From the NCBI RefSeq assembly GCF_003324565.1, contig NZ_QOLA01000027.1, forward strand, positions 1-64,000: a stretch of DNA of 64,000 nucleotides. The letters run 5' to 3'. The notes under the pieces were generated by a model that worked only from the letters and a program-made list of their open reading frames with translations, did not search any database and was not told the DNA's origin. Position 1 is the stretch's first letter. Each line of letters begins with the position of its first letter. The stretch is from Streptomyces sp. SDr-06. GTDB lineage: Bacteria; Actinomycetota; Actinomycetes; Streptomycetales; Streptomycetaceae. The position numbers and the translations under genes were made by a program. This document shows positions 25,691 through 34,200 of this stretch, piece by piece.

Positions 25691-26914
25691 ATGACAGAGG
25701 CACAGGACGTCCTGATCTACTCCAAGCGGTTCGCGGGAGGAGTGCGGATCGTCTCCAGGATGCTTTCGGACATGGGGCGCCGCCCCGTCCTGGTCTCCGA
25801 CGAACCCGACGACGTCAACCGCGACCACTGTGCGGCCCATGTGGTCATCGACTGGGCGCGAGCCGATCTGGACGACTTCGTCGCCGCGATCGACGCCGCG
25901 GGCGTCATACCCACGGCCATCGTCAACTTCGTCGAACCCCTCATCTCCTGGCAGACACGCGCTGCCCGGCACTACGGCCTGCCCGGCGGTGAACCCGGAC
26001 GCGAGACGCTGCTGAGCAAGGCCGCGGTCCGGCAGGCGATGGCGGCCGAAGAACTGTCGGCGCTTGCCTTCACCTCGGGTCCGGCCGCCTCCTTGGGCGT
26101 CGAAGCGGTGACGTCGTACCCCGTCATCGTCAAGCCGGACAAGGACTCAGGCGGCTCGCGCATGGTCCGCAGGGCGGACAGCCCTGCCGAACTGCGTTCC
26201 AGGCTCGATGAAATCGCTGGAGCGCTGGGCCCCGACGGCCACGTCATCGTCGAGGAGTACATCGACGGCACCGAGTTCTCTGTCGATGGGGCGGTGCTGC
26301 AGGGGCGCTTCGTTCCGCTTCTGAGCGTCGAGAAGACCGAACACGACGAGGCCCGCCACCATGACGCCGGGCTGCGCATCTCGCCCCCGCCCTCCGACCT
26401 CGTACGGCGTGGGGCTCGGCAGCTGACCCGTACGGTCGGCGCACTGTGCGTCGCGCTCGGCCTTCAGGGCAGCTGGCTGCACGTGGAGGGCAGAGTGCGC
26501 GAGGACGGGACCTGCGAACTGATCGAGATCAACCCCCGTCCCGGCGGCGGCCTGTACCGTATCGCCACCCAGCACACCTGTGGCATCGATCCGATCGAGC
26601 TGTCCGTCCGGATGGCCCTCGGTGAGGAGCTGGACATCGGCCTCCTGGAAAAGCCGGCGGCCGACCACGATCTGCTGGTGGCTCTCCTGCCGTTCGAGGC
26701 CGACCGGGTCGGAACGCTGGTGAGCGCCACCCCTCTCGACGAACTGAAGCTCCTCCCCGGCGTGGTCGACGGGTACCAGTTCGAGGGCTTCCGCGTCACG
26801 TCGATGGATCAGGAGAACTTCTTCACAGAGGTGTTGATCACCGCGGAGAGCGTGGCAGGCCTGCGGGAAATCGCCCAACAAGTGCGCGGCGCCTTCACCT
26901 TCAGCTTCGAGTAG
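25691..26914 (+). CDS. ATP-grasp carboxylate-amine ligase
   Basis: A 407-residue ATP-grasp enzyme. The N-terminal third is a Rossmann-like domain (VLIYSKRFAGGVRIVSRMLS). The ATP-grasp part has YPVIVKPDKDSGGSRMV (phosphate-binding Lys and Gly loop), HVIVEEYIDGTEFSVDG, and the metal-binding LIEINPRPGGGL. It makes an acyl phosphate and joins it to an amine. With two Fem-type transferases nearby it would make a peptide or amide bond in the product without a nonribosomal synthetase. Last gene of the cluster; after it the sequence turns into transposase debris. Confidence 0.9.
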   Translation: MTEAQDVLIYSKRFAGGVRIVSRMLSDMGRRPVLVSDEPDDVNRDHCAAHVVIDWARADLDDFVAAIDAAGVIPTAIVNFVEPLISWQTRAARHYGLPGGEPGRETLLSKAAVRQAMAAEELSALAFTSGPAASLGVEAVTSYPVIVKPDKDSGGSRMVRRADSPAELRSRLDEIAGALGPDGHVIVEEYIDGTEFSVDGAVLQGRFVPLLSVEKTEHDEARHHDAGLRISPPPSDLVRRGARQLTRTVGALCVALGLQGSWLHVEGRVREDGTCELIEINPRPGGGLYRIATQHTCGIDPIELSVRMALGEELDIGLLEKPAADHDLLVALLPFEADRVGTLVSATPLDELKLLPGVVDGYQFEGFRVTSMDQENFFTEVLITAESVAGLREIAQQVRGAFTFSFE

Positions 26915-27207
26915 CCGACCCCCGTCCGGGCCCGAAAGGACCGGCGCGCGCGGTCAGCCGGCTCTGGCCGTCTCCGATGCAAGCGCCCGCGATGCGAGGA
27001 AGGCCGTTCACGGGCTGGACGACGACGGCCTGATGGCCGTGCCTGCGGGCCACCTCGGCATGGACACGGCTACCAGACTGCGGTGACCCACGGCGCCGAG
27101 AGGTGGGACTCGACGGCAATCACTTCGCCGACCACGGGCCTTGAGCGGAGCGCCTCCCGCGGCCGCCGAGGCAGTACCGCCGTGACTCAGTGCGTGATGC
27201 GCACTGC
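26915..27207. other. gap with no supported gene
   Basis: This stretch separates the ATP-grasp gene from the accessory region. No open frame here shows a family motif. Codon-position GC bias is weak in every frame. It probably contains the end of the cluster transcript and an old recombination point. Confidence 0.4.
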
Positions 27208-27490
27208 TCAGCGCCCGGCAGGGGCGGGGACGGAGAAGCGGATTCCGTAGCGCTGTTCCATGGTGGCGATCCGCTCGGGCAGGCTGGTGCGGATCTGCGC
27301 CAACTCGTCCTTGTGCTCGGCAACATACTGCTCCCGCGCCTTCGCGCGCAGTGGCTCCCGCGCCGCCTCGACGGGCTTCATGCAGGTCGCGTAGATCGCT
27401 CCGAGCCTGCGGTCCTCCGCCTTCATGGCGTCGCGGTCGTCGATCGCCTGGATCTTCTTGTCGACCCCGTGCCCGATCTCCTCTTTCCCC
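27208..27490 (-). pseudogene. truncated hypothetical protein (C-terminal part)
   Basis: The minus strand keeps a good coding frame for about 90 residues: GHGVDKKIQAIDDRDAMKAE, then RRLGAIYATCMKPVEAAREP, ending PERIATMEQRYGIRFSVPAP. It is helical and charged and resembles the C-terminus of a secreted actinobacterial protein of unknown function. Upstream, the frame runs into low-complexity sequence antisense to a transposase fragment, so the 5' end was lost to an insertion. Confidence 0.5.
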
Positions 27491-27514
27491 TTTGTCGTGG
27501 CCTCAGTTGGGCAG

Positions 27515-27760
27515 AGGCGATGCGTGCTCGGCGGTCGAGTTGCTCGAGGAGGGCGTCCGGCATGTGGAGATCGCGCGGGCGGTGGGGGTGTGTACGGAGA
27601 GCGTGCGACTTGGCGTCGGGTGTGGAAGGAGGGCGGTGCTTCGTGTTGCGGCGGTCGGGCGTCCACCCAAGCTGTACGGCCCTCAGGTCGCGGTCGTCCG
27701 GGCCGCGTTGGAGCGCGGTGGCCTGGCTCACGGTTTGGGTGAGGAGCGTCCGGCCAGCCA
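27515..27760 (+). pseudogene. IS630-type transposase N-terminal fragment
   Basis: The plus strand reads AVELLEEGVRHVEIARAVGV, then GRPPKLYGPQVAVVRAALERG and LAHGLG. This is the paired helix-turn-helix start of IS630/Tc1-type transposases. The central part of the reading is disturbed and the DDE catalytic domain is missing, so the gene is dead. It directly adjoins the truncated gene to its left. Confidence 0.65.
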
Positions 27761-27984
27761 CACCACTACGAGCACGGCTGTGAGCGGTGCCGGTATTCGT
27801 CGTCCACCTGCATCGCCCACCCTGCTGCCCTGCCCTGTGCGTCAGGCGCCGAGTGATCAAGCTGCTGATGAGGAGCCGTCGAGAAGAGACGGCCGCCCCC
27901 GTACGTCTGTGCGCCGGTGCGATGCCGCGAACTCGCGGATGGCGGCCAACCCGGGCCCCGACCGGCGGGGGTCCTGGCGCCTGC

Positions 27985-28371
27985 TCAGTGTCCGGCGGTG
28001 GCCGGGGTGACCGCTTCCGAGGTGTCGTGCAGTCCCAGGCGCAGGTGTTCGACGTGGTAGAGGGCCTGGTCGAGGAGCGTGGCGACGTGGTTGTCGTAGA
28101 GGGCGTAAACGACGGAGCGGCCGTTGCGGGTGCCGGTGACCAGGCCGAGGTTGCGCAGCAGGCGCAGCTGGTGGGAGCAGGCGGACTGCTCCATGCCGAC
28201 TTCGCTCGCCAGCTCGGTCGCCGGCAGGGGGCCTTCGCGCAGGCGGGCGAGGATGAGCAGGCGGGAGGGGGTGGCCAGGGCCTGGAGGGTGGTCGCGACC
28301 CTGGCTGCGCTGGTCGCGTCCAGGCGTGTGCGCGGGACGCTGCTGTCGGCTGGTGTGGCTCCGTGACCCAT
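27985..28371 (-). CDS. ArsR/SmtB-family metal-sensing repressor
   Basis: A 128-residue repressor. The helix-turn-helix is LPATELASEVGMEQSACSHQLRLLRNLG, followed by the wing TGTRNGRSVVYAL. The next helix has the exact alpha-5 metal-site signature D-x-H-x10-H-x2-H (DNHVATLLDQALYHVEH), known from SmtB and CzrA, which sense zinc or cobalt. The Cys box of CadC/ArsR is absent. ATG 28371 is chosen because it precedes the conserved part closely. It is divergent from a metal P-type ATPase across a palindrome and should release it when metal is high. Confidence 0.9.
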   Translation of the reverse strand: MGHGATPADSSVPRTRLDATSAARVATTLQALATPSRLLILARLREGPLPATELASEVGMEQSACSHQLRLLRNLGLVTGTRNGRSVVYALYDNHVATLLDQALYHVEHLRLGLHDTSEAVTPATAGH

Positions 28372-28393
28372 GCGCTCATCGTACTCTCCGCCA

Positions 28394-28415
28394 TGAACAC
28401 ATGAATCGGTGTTCA
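28394..28415. promoter_or_regulatory. palindromic ArsR/SmtB-type operator
   Basis: A perfect inverted repeat TGAACAC (28394-28400) and GTGTTCA (28409-28415) with an eight-base spacer sits between the divergent repressor and P-type ATPase genes. TGAACA..TGTTCA arms are the usual form of SmtB/CzrA-type operators. It lies 71 bases before the ATPase start and 23 bases before the repressor start, so it could repress both. Confidence 0.75.
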
Positions 28416-28485
28416 TTCGTTCCTGTTACGGTGGTGGGGCTGGGCGCTGTCCGGCGTCGGCTCCGTATCCAGAGGACTTGGCTCG

Positions 28486-30462
28486 ATGTCTTCCACTCTC
28501 ACCCGTCCCGTCCCGCCGGGCGCTGTCCGTGAAGCGGCGGCGCCCCGGCGCCGTACCCGGATCTTCGCGCTGCCCGAGGCCCGCTGGGCGGCCGCGGCGC
28601 TGGCGCTGTTCCTGGTCGCGCTGCCGCTGTATCTGGCCGGGGCGCCGACGTGGTCGTGGGGGCCGCTGTTCGCCCTCACCTACGCCACCGGCGGCTGGGA
28701 ACCGGGCTGGGCCGGACTGCGGGCGCTCAAGGAGAAGACCCTCGATGTCGACCTCCTGATGGTCGTAGCCGCGCTGGGGGCGGCGGCGATCGGGCAGGTG
28801 CTGGACGGCGCGCTGCTGATCGTCATCTTCGCCACCTCCGGCGCCCTGGAAGCGATCGCCACCGCCCGCACCGCCGACTCGGTGCGCGGCCTGCTCGACC
28901 TGGCCCCCACCACCGCGACCCGCCTGCTGGACGACGGTACCGAGGAGAGCGTCCCCACCGGGCAACTGGCCGTGGGCGACACCATTCTGGTGCGGCCGGG
29001 GGAGCGGATCGGCGCCGACGGCCGCGTCCTGGACGGCACGAGCGAGGTCGACCAGGCCACCATCACCGGCGAGCCCCTCCCCGCCGCCAAGCAGGAGGGC
29101 GACGAGGTCTTCGCCGGCACCTTGAACGGCACGGGTGCTCTGCGCGTGAAGGTCGAACGCGATCCGTCGGACTCGGTGATCGCCCGCATCGTGACCATGG
29201 TCGAGGAAGCCTCCGAGACCAAGGCACCCACTCAACTGTTCATCGAGAAGGTCGAACAGCGGTACTCGATCGGCATGGTCGCCGCGACGATCGCGCTGTT
29301 CGCACTGCCGCTGCTGTTCGGCGCCGCCCTTCAGCCCACGCTGCTGCGCGCCATGACCTTCATGATCGTCGCCTCGCCGTGCGCGGTGGTGCTGGCCACC
29401 ATGCCGCCGCTGCTGTCCGCCATCGCGAATGCCGGACGGCACGGTGTGCTGGTGAAGTCCGCCGTGGTGATGGAGCAGCTGGGTCAGATCGACGCGGTGG
29501 CGCTGGACAAGACCGGCACGCTGACCCAGGGCACCCCGCGGGTGACCGACATCCGCCCGCTGGCCACCTCCGGCCTGACCGAGAACGAGCTGTTGCGGCT
29601 GGCGGCGGCGGCCGAGCACCCCAGCGAACACCCCCTCGCGCGCGCCGTCGTGGACGCCGCCCGCACCCGCAACCTCGACATCCCCCCGGCGCAGGACTTC
29701 GCCTCCGCCCCCGGCACCGGCGTGACCGCCACGGTGGAGGGCAAGGCGGTCGCGGTCGCCACCCCCGCCCGGCTGCTGAACGGGCGCACCGACCACCCGG
29801 CCGCAGTGGTCGCCGCCCGGCTGGAGGACCAGGGCCGCACCGCGGTCCTGGTCCAGGCCGACGGCACCCCCGTCGGGGTGCTGGGCATCGCCGACCGGCT
29901 GCGCGAGGAGGCCGCCGCCACCGTCACCGCCCTGACCGTCCTGACCGGAACCGCGCCGGTGCTGGTCACCGGCGACAACCCGCGCGCCGCCGCCCGCCTG
30001 GCCCAGGAGGTCGGCATCACCGACGTTCGCGCCGGGCTCCTCCCGCAGGACAAGGTCTCCGCGATCACCGAGCTGGAGCAGGCCGGACGGAAGGTGCTGG
30101 TGGTCGGTGACGGCGTCAACGACGCCCCGGCGCTGGCCGCCGCGCACACCGGCATCGCCATGGGTCGCGCCGGATCCGACCTCGCCCTGGAAACCGCCGA
30201 CGCCATCGTGGTCCGCGACGAGCTGGCCACCCTTCCCACCGTCGTCCGCCTCTCCCGCCAGGCCCGCCGCCTGGTCGTACAGAACCTGGTCATCGCCGGA
30301 GTGTTCATCACGGTCTTGGTGATCTGGGACCTGTTCTGGACGCTGCCGCTACCGCTGGGTGTCGCAGGTCACGAGGGCTCCACCGTCGTCGTCGGCCTCA
30401 ACGGCCTGCGCCTGCTCGCCGACAGCGCCTGGCGCCGCGCCCGCACCGGGACCGGCCAGTGA
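28486..30462 (+). CDS. heavy-metal P1B-type ATPase
   Basis: A 658-residue metal efflux ATPase. The membrane metal-site motif is SPC (Cys299 in VASPCAVV), the phosphorylated Asp is Asp341 in DKTGTLTQG, the TGE loop is ITGEPLPA, the HP motif is EHPSEHPLA and the hinge is VGDGVNDAPALAAA. It has no N-terminal heavy-metal-associated (CxxC) domain and no His-rich tail. SPC without an HMA domain, beside an SmtB-type sensor, fits zinc, cobalt or a related divalent ion better than copper. It exports metal across the cytoplasmic membrane. Its stop overlaps the next start as GTGA. Confidence 0.93.
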   Translation: MSSTLTRPVPPGAVREAAAPRRRTRIFALPEARWAAAALALFLVALPLYLAGAPTWSWGPLFALTYATGGWEPGWAGLRALKEKTLDVDLLMVVAALGAAAIGQVLDGALLIVIFATSGALEAIATARTADSVRGLLDLAPTTATRLLDDGTEESVPTGQLAVGDTILVRPGERIGADGRVLDGTSEVDQATITGEPLPAAKQEGDEVFAGTLNGTGALRVKVERDPSDSVIARIVTMVEEASETKAPTQLFIEKVEQRYSIGMVAATIALFALPLLFGAALQPTLLRAMTFMIVASPCAVVLATMPPLLSAIANAGRHGVLVKSAVVMEQLGQIDAVALDKTGTLTQGTPRVTDIRPLATSGLTENELLRLAAAAEHPSEHPLARAVVDAARTRNLDIPPAQDFASAPGTGVTATVEGKAVAVATPARLLNGRTDHPAAVVAARLEDQGRTAVLVQADGTPVGVLGIADRLREEAAATVTALTVLTGTAPVLVTGDNPRAAARLAQEVGITDVRAGLLPQDKVSAITELEQAGRKVLVVGDGVNDAPALAAAHTGIAMGRAGSDLALETADAIVVRDELATLPTVVRLSRQARRLVVQNLVIAGVFITVLVIWDLFWTLPLPLGVAGHEGSTVVVGLNGLRLLADSAWRRARTGTGQ

Positions 30463-30869
30463 GCCGCCGCACCCGCAAGGCCGCCCCCTCCGACGCGGGG
30501 GCAGCCCGCTGCACCGTCACCGTCTGCCGCGGCTGCTGCTGCGGCACGCCGAAGATCCCCGGCATCGACCACGCCGCCCAACTCGCCGGACTGCGCCGCG
30601 CACTGGAAGGCACCGCGCAGGTCCGGGTCACCGACTGCCTGGACGCCTGCGAACACGCCAACGTCATCGTCGTCCAGCCCTCCGCCGAGGGCCGCAAGAA
30701 CGGCGGCCGCCCGGTCTGGCTGGGCCTGGTCAACGATCCCGGCGCCACCGACGACATCACCACCTGGATCGAAGCCGGCGGCCCCGGGCTCACCGACCCG
30801 CCCGGCATCCTCGACCTCTACATCTTCCGCCCCTCCCGCCGCGTCCAGGCCGAACTCCACGACACGTAA
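30459..30869 (+). CDS. thioredoxin-like [2Fe-2S] ferredoxin
   Basis: A 136-residue protein. CRGCCCGT and DCLDACEHANVIVVQPS provide the four spaced cysteines of thioredoxin-like 2Fe-2S ferredoxins (as in respiratory complex I NuoE-like or Shethna-type proteins). The GTG start overlaps the ATPase stop by four bases, so it is translated with the ATPase. It may protect, repair or sense iron-sulfur status during metal stress. This pairing is not one I know well; the function is inference. Confidence 0.75.
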   Translation: MSRRTRKAAPSDAGAARCTVTVCRGCCCGTPKIPGIDHAAQLAGLRRALEGTAQVRVTDCLDACEHANVIVVQPSAEGRKNGGRPVWLGLVNDPGATDDITTWIEAGGPGLTDPPGILDLYIFRPSRRVQAELHDT

Positions 30870-31118
30870 CGCCCGCGCCCATCTGCCCGTAGGCAAAGGA
30901 CCGTTCGCGACAGGGACCGCCGCGCAGTCCGGGAATTCGCGACGGGGCGGCCCGGCCTGGAGGCAGCGCGGGGGCGCGGGCAGCGGCTGGAATGCAGCGC
31001 CGCCGGGGCATGGCATCCCAGACTGACAGCCCAAGGGAGGCGCTGGCTACCGGTGTTGCACGCGCCTGCCCCAAAGGCCAGTTGGCCGGGTCGAACGCGA
31101 TCGCCCCTTGGCCGCGGG

Positions 31119-31811
31119 TCAGCGGGGACGTCGGCCCCGAAGGAGCGCCCGCCTGGGCAGGACGAGCAGCAGCAGGCTGTAGTACTGCAGCGCGGGTACG
31201 GCGAGGGCGAGGACAAGGGCCAGGACCAGAGTGAGGACGTTGAGCCAGCTCTCGGTGTAGGACTCCTGGAGCCTGCACGGTTGTTGATCGTCCTCGTCGA
31301 GCAACCCAGGGTTGGTTTTGAGGATCCTCAGCATCGCCAGCCGGCACACCATGCTCGCCAGGAGAACCGCGTAGTAGAACGCCGCCACGAACTGGTCGCG
31401 CCCGAAGGCGCCGATCATCTCCGTCGGCAGGGGGAGCACGACGACGGACAGCAGCCACCCCATGTTCCACACCATCAAAGGGCGGGTGACCCTCGTGACC
31501 GATGAGAAGGTCCGGTGGTGCTCCCGCCAGATGTTCGCGATGACCGCGAAGCTGAGCAGGAAGCTCCAGATCTGGTCGAGGTGACCGGTGATCACCTCGC
31601 TGGCGTGTTCGTGGGCCGACGCGGCCTCCGGGACGATATCGATCAGCGGCAGGATGAGCAAAGTGATCGAGATCGCGGTCACCGCGTCGGTGAACAACAC
31701 CAGCCGTTCCCCGGATGCGCCTTCTTTGTTCCCGCCCGGCGCGGGAGACGGCGGCCGAGCCGGGCCGTATCCTCGCGTGCCGGGTTCGTCGACGGCGTCG
31801 CTGGCACTCAT
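31119..31811 (-). CDS. TMEM175 / DUF1211-family membrane protein
   Basis: A 230-residue protein. A Pro/Gly-rich cytoplasmic N-terminus is followed by six membrane segments. The first holds ERLVLFTDAVTAISITLLIL, with the FTDA motif typical of this potassium-channel-like family (FSDA in most). The second contains WSFLLSFAVIANIWREHHRTF, which matches the conserved IxxxWxxHH element. Bacterial members form tetrameric K+ channels. The ATG at 31811 is the only good start. It is separate from its neighbours. Confidence 0.8.
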   Translation of the reverse strand: MSASDAVDEPGTRGYGPARPPSPAPGGNKEGASGERLVLFTDAVTAISITLLILPLIDIVPEAASAHEHASEVITGHLDQIWSFLLSFAVIANIWREHHRTFSSVTRVTRPLMVWNMGWLLSVVVLPLPTEMIGAFGRDQFVAAFYYAVLLASMVCRLAMLRILKTNPGLLDEDDQQPCRLQESYTESWLNVLTLVLALVLALAVPALQYYSLLLLVLPRRALLRGRRPR

Positions 31812-32285
31812 GCGTGTAACACCTTTCTTCTGTCCGGTCCATCGGGCCGGGGGCGGCCGGTGCGGCGGTTTCCACGACCCGGGCGGACCGAACTGTCTGT
31901 CTGTACAAGGGCTGTTGGGTGAACGGCTTCGAGTTCGACCATGAAGCGGCCGCTGTCCCAGGGCAGGTCCGGCCGCGGTACCGGCTGGGGGCGGCGAAGA
32001 GCGCGCCGAATCCGTCCATGTCACGTCGGATGCCGCGAGTGAAGGCGAGCACGGCCAGGTCCGACAGGGTGGCGGAGCCGGGTTCGCCGATCTCACCGGC
32101 GAGGGTCACGCTCCACGACCACGGCACACCCGCCCTGGCGCGGTCGTTTGGCCGCAGCTTCCTGCGTGCATGCCGACCTCGTCTGATGCCCCGCGGCGTT
32201 GAACCGTGGGCTGAGGCCGTCGCCGTGCCGGTGGAGCAGAGGGCTACGGGCGGCGCGTGCCTGCGCCCCTGGAGCAGGCCGGGGC
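31812..32285. other. gap with no confirmed gene
   Basis: A minus-strand frame between about 31900 and 32130 has a protein-like stretch (VTLAGEIGEPGSATLSDLAV) but no start, no family I recognise, and no continuation. It may be a gene remnant. The rest looks non-coding. Confidence 0.35.
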
Positions 32286-32792
32286 TCAGTGCTGCCCGGA
32301 GGCGCGCACCATCAGCGCTCCCGAGCGGGTGAGCAGCGCGGCGATCGCCATGAACACCAGCCCGTTGGTGACGATCGAGGCGATGTCCTGGGGCAGGGCG
32401 CCGTGGCGGAAGAAGAAGCGGCCCAACTCGGAGCTGTACCAGTAGGTGGCGCCGATGGAAAACACCGAGCGGGCGACAATCAAGCCGATCCACAGCGCCG
32501 CGTAGCAGCGGCCTGCCCGAGCGACGACCCGGCCGTCCGGCTCCCGGAAGACCTGGACCTGGCTGACCGCGATCAGCCCGAACAGCACTCCGGCGGCGAG
32601 GCCGCAGATTTCGACGGCCAGGCCGATCCCGCTGTCGAAGAAGGTGTGGACGAACACGGGGACGATGATCACCGCGACGATCAGCGGGCGGAGCAAGCGT
32701 TGGCGGCTCACCGCCTTGGTGCCGAGGTCCGCGTACAGGGTCGTGAGCAGCACGACGACGTTGATGAGGAGAGCGCTCTGCAAGGTGGACAT
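32286..32792 (-). CDS. small polytopic membrane protein
   Basis: A 168-residue protein with about five hydrophobic segments: ALLINVVVLLTTLYA at the N-terminus, LLRPLIVAVIIVPVFVHTFF, EICGLAAGVLFGLIAVSQ, YAALWIGLIVARSVFS and IVTNGLVFMAIAALL. It resembles the CcdC-like or DUF1453-like proteins of actinobacteria, but I am not sure of the family. It is divergent from a two-component sensor kinase across 184 bases and may be its target or signal partner. Confidence 0.65.
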   Translation of the reverse strand: MSTLQSALLINVVVLLTTLYADLGTKAVSRQRLLRPLIVAVIIVPVFVHTFFDSGIGLAVEICGLAAGVLFGLIAVSQVQVFREPDGRVVARAGRCYAALWIGLIVARSVFSIGATYWYSSELGRFFFRHGALPQDIASIVTNGLVFMAIAALLTRSGALMVRASGQH

Positions 32793-32976
32793 GGATGCCG
32801 CCCGTAGGTGAAGGGGATCTTGTCCACACAGCGTCAGGCCTGTGCCCCGGCCCGGGCGTCGGCCGAGGAGTGGAGGAGGGTGGAGCGCGGACACCTCCAC
32901 CCTTCTCCGCCCTGCTCCACCCGTCGGTGGGCCCCGATCCAGAGGGCGAGAAAGAGGTGTATGCCAAGCTCGAACC

Positions 32977-34200
32977 ATGGCTGTGATCACAGAAGGCAAG
33001 CCGTCCCCACCACCCGCAGCGCCACCGGGATCGATCCTGCTGCGCCCCGACCTCTGGCAGCACGTGCTGCCCCGGGTGCTCGGGCTGGCTCTGGTGCTGG
33101 TCGTCCTGCCGCTCTCGGACGGGCTCGTCTGGTCCTCCACCACCTGCGTGCTGGTGGTGCTGCTGAGCGGAGCCTGGGCGCTGTGGTGCGTGGCCGGCCT
33201 CCGGGCGGTGCCCGAGGCGTGGGCCGTGCCGATCCTGGGTGTCACGATCATCAGCGGGAATCTCCTCATCACCCTCGAACCCAAGGCCATGCCGGCCACG
33301 GCAATCGTCGGCATGGCTGTGGTGTCCTCCGGGGCGGTCCTGCCCACGCTGGTCAGCGCGGCCGTCCTGGCGGCCGGTGTCCTGGCGCTGGCGATCGGCG
33401 GGATCGCGGCCAGTCTCCCCGGGCACGCCTGGGCGGACGTCGTCGCCTGGATCGCCGCCCTGCTGGCCCTTCAGCTCGCCGGTGCGACCCGGCGCAGCAT
33501 CGGGACGCAACATGCGCAGGCCGAGGAACTGTTGCTGCAAACCCGACGCGCGCAAGAAGAGAAGCAGCGGGCCGCGGCGCTGGCCGAACGGACCCGGATC
33601 GCCCGGGAGATCCACGACGTCCTGGCGCAGTCACTGGGCGCGCTGGCGGTCCAGCTGGACGTGACCGACTCGCTGCTCACCGCGGATCCGCCGCGCACCG
33701 ACGAGGCGGTCGAGCGGGTCCGCAACGCCCGCCGGATCGCCGTCGACGGACTGACGGAAACCCGACGCGCGATCGCGGCCCTGCGGGCGGACACCCCGCC
33801 CCTGCCGGAGGCCCTCACCGCGCTGGTCCACGACCACCGCACCCTCTCCGGCGCGCCGGCGACCTTCACACCAGTCGGCACCCCGCGCACGCTCGGACCG
33901 GAGGTCGGGCTAGCGTTGCTGAGGGTCGCCCAGGAGTCCCTGGCGAACGCCGCCAAGCACGCCCACGGACGGGAGCTGACCGTCACTTTGGAATATGAAC
34001 AGGACCAGGTGAGACTGACCGTGCTGTCCGGGCCCGCCCACTCCGGCGGCGGCGAGGCCGTCCTGCGGCCCCGACCGGCAGGGTTGGACGGCGGCTACGG
34101 TCTGGCCGGTATGCGTGAGCGGCTGCTGCTGATCGGCGGCGACCTGACGGCCGGCCCCGCCCCGGAGGGGTGGCGCGTGCAGGCGGAGGTGCCCGCATGA
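32977..34200 (+). CDS. NarL-type two-component sensor histidine kinase
   Basis: A 407-residue membrane kinase. About five or six hydrophobic segments occupy residues 30-165, then a coiled segment, then the HisKA_3 dimerisation motif ERTRIAREIHDVLAQSLG with the phosphorylated His, and an ATPase domain with AQESLANAAKHA (N box) and GYGLAGMRERL (G box). There is no extracellular sensor domain, so the signal probably lies in the membrane. The stop overlaps the start of the response regulator as ATGA. Confidence 0.92.
   Translation: MAVITEGKPSPPPAAPPGSILLRPDLWQHVLPRVLGLALVLVVLPLSDGLVWSSTTCVLVVLLSGAWALWCVAGLRAVPEAWAVPILGVTIISGNLLITLEPKAMPATAIVGMAVVSSGAVLPTLVSAAVLAAGVLALAIGGIAASLPGHAWADVVAWIAALLALQLAGATRRSIGTQHAQAEELLLQTRRAQEEKQRAAALAERTRIAREIHDVLAQSLGALAVQLDVTDSLLTADPPRTDEAVERVRNARRIAVDGLTETRRAIAALRADTPPLPEALTALVHDHRTLSGAPATFTPVGTPRTLGPEVGLALLRVAQESLANAAKHAHGRELTVTLEYEQDQVRLTVLSGPAHSGGGEAVLRPRPAGLDGGYGLAGMRERLLLIGGDLTAGPAPEGWRVQAEVPA

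Noticed and set aside
30790..33615. 941-codon open frame on the minus strand
   Set aside because: It spans two real minus-strand genes and a plus-strand kinase start in a different frame, and is rich in Arg, Pro and Gly with no domains. It is a high-GC shadow.
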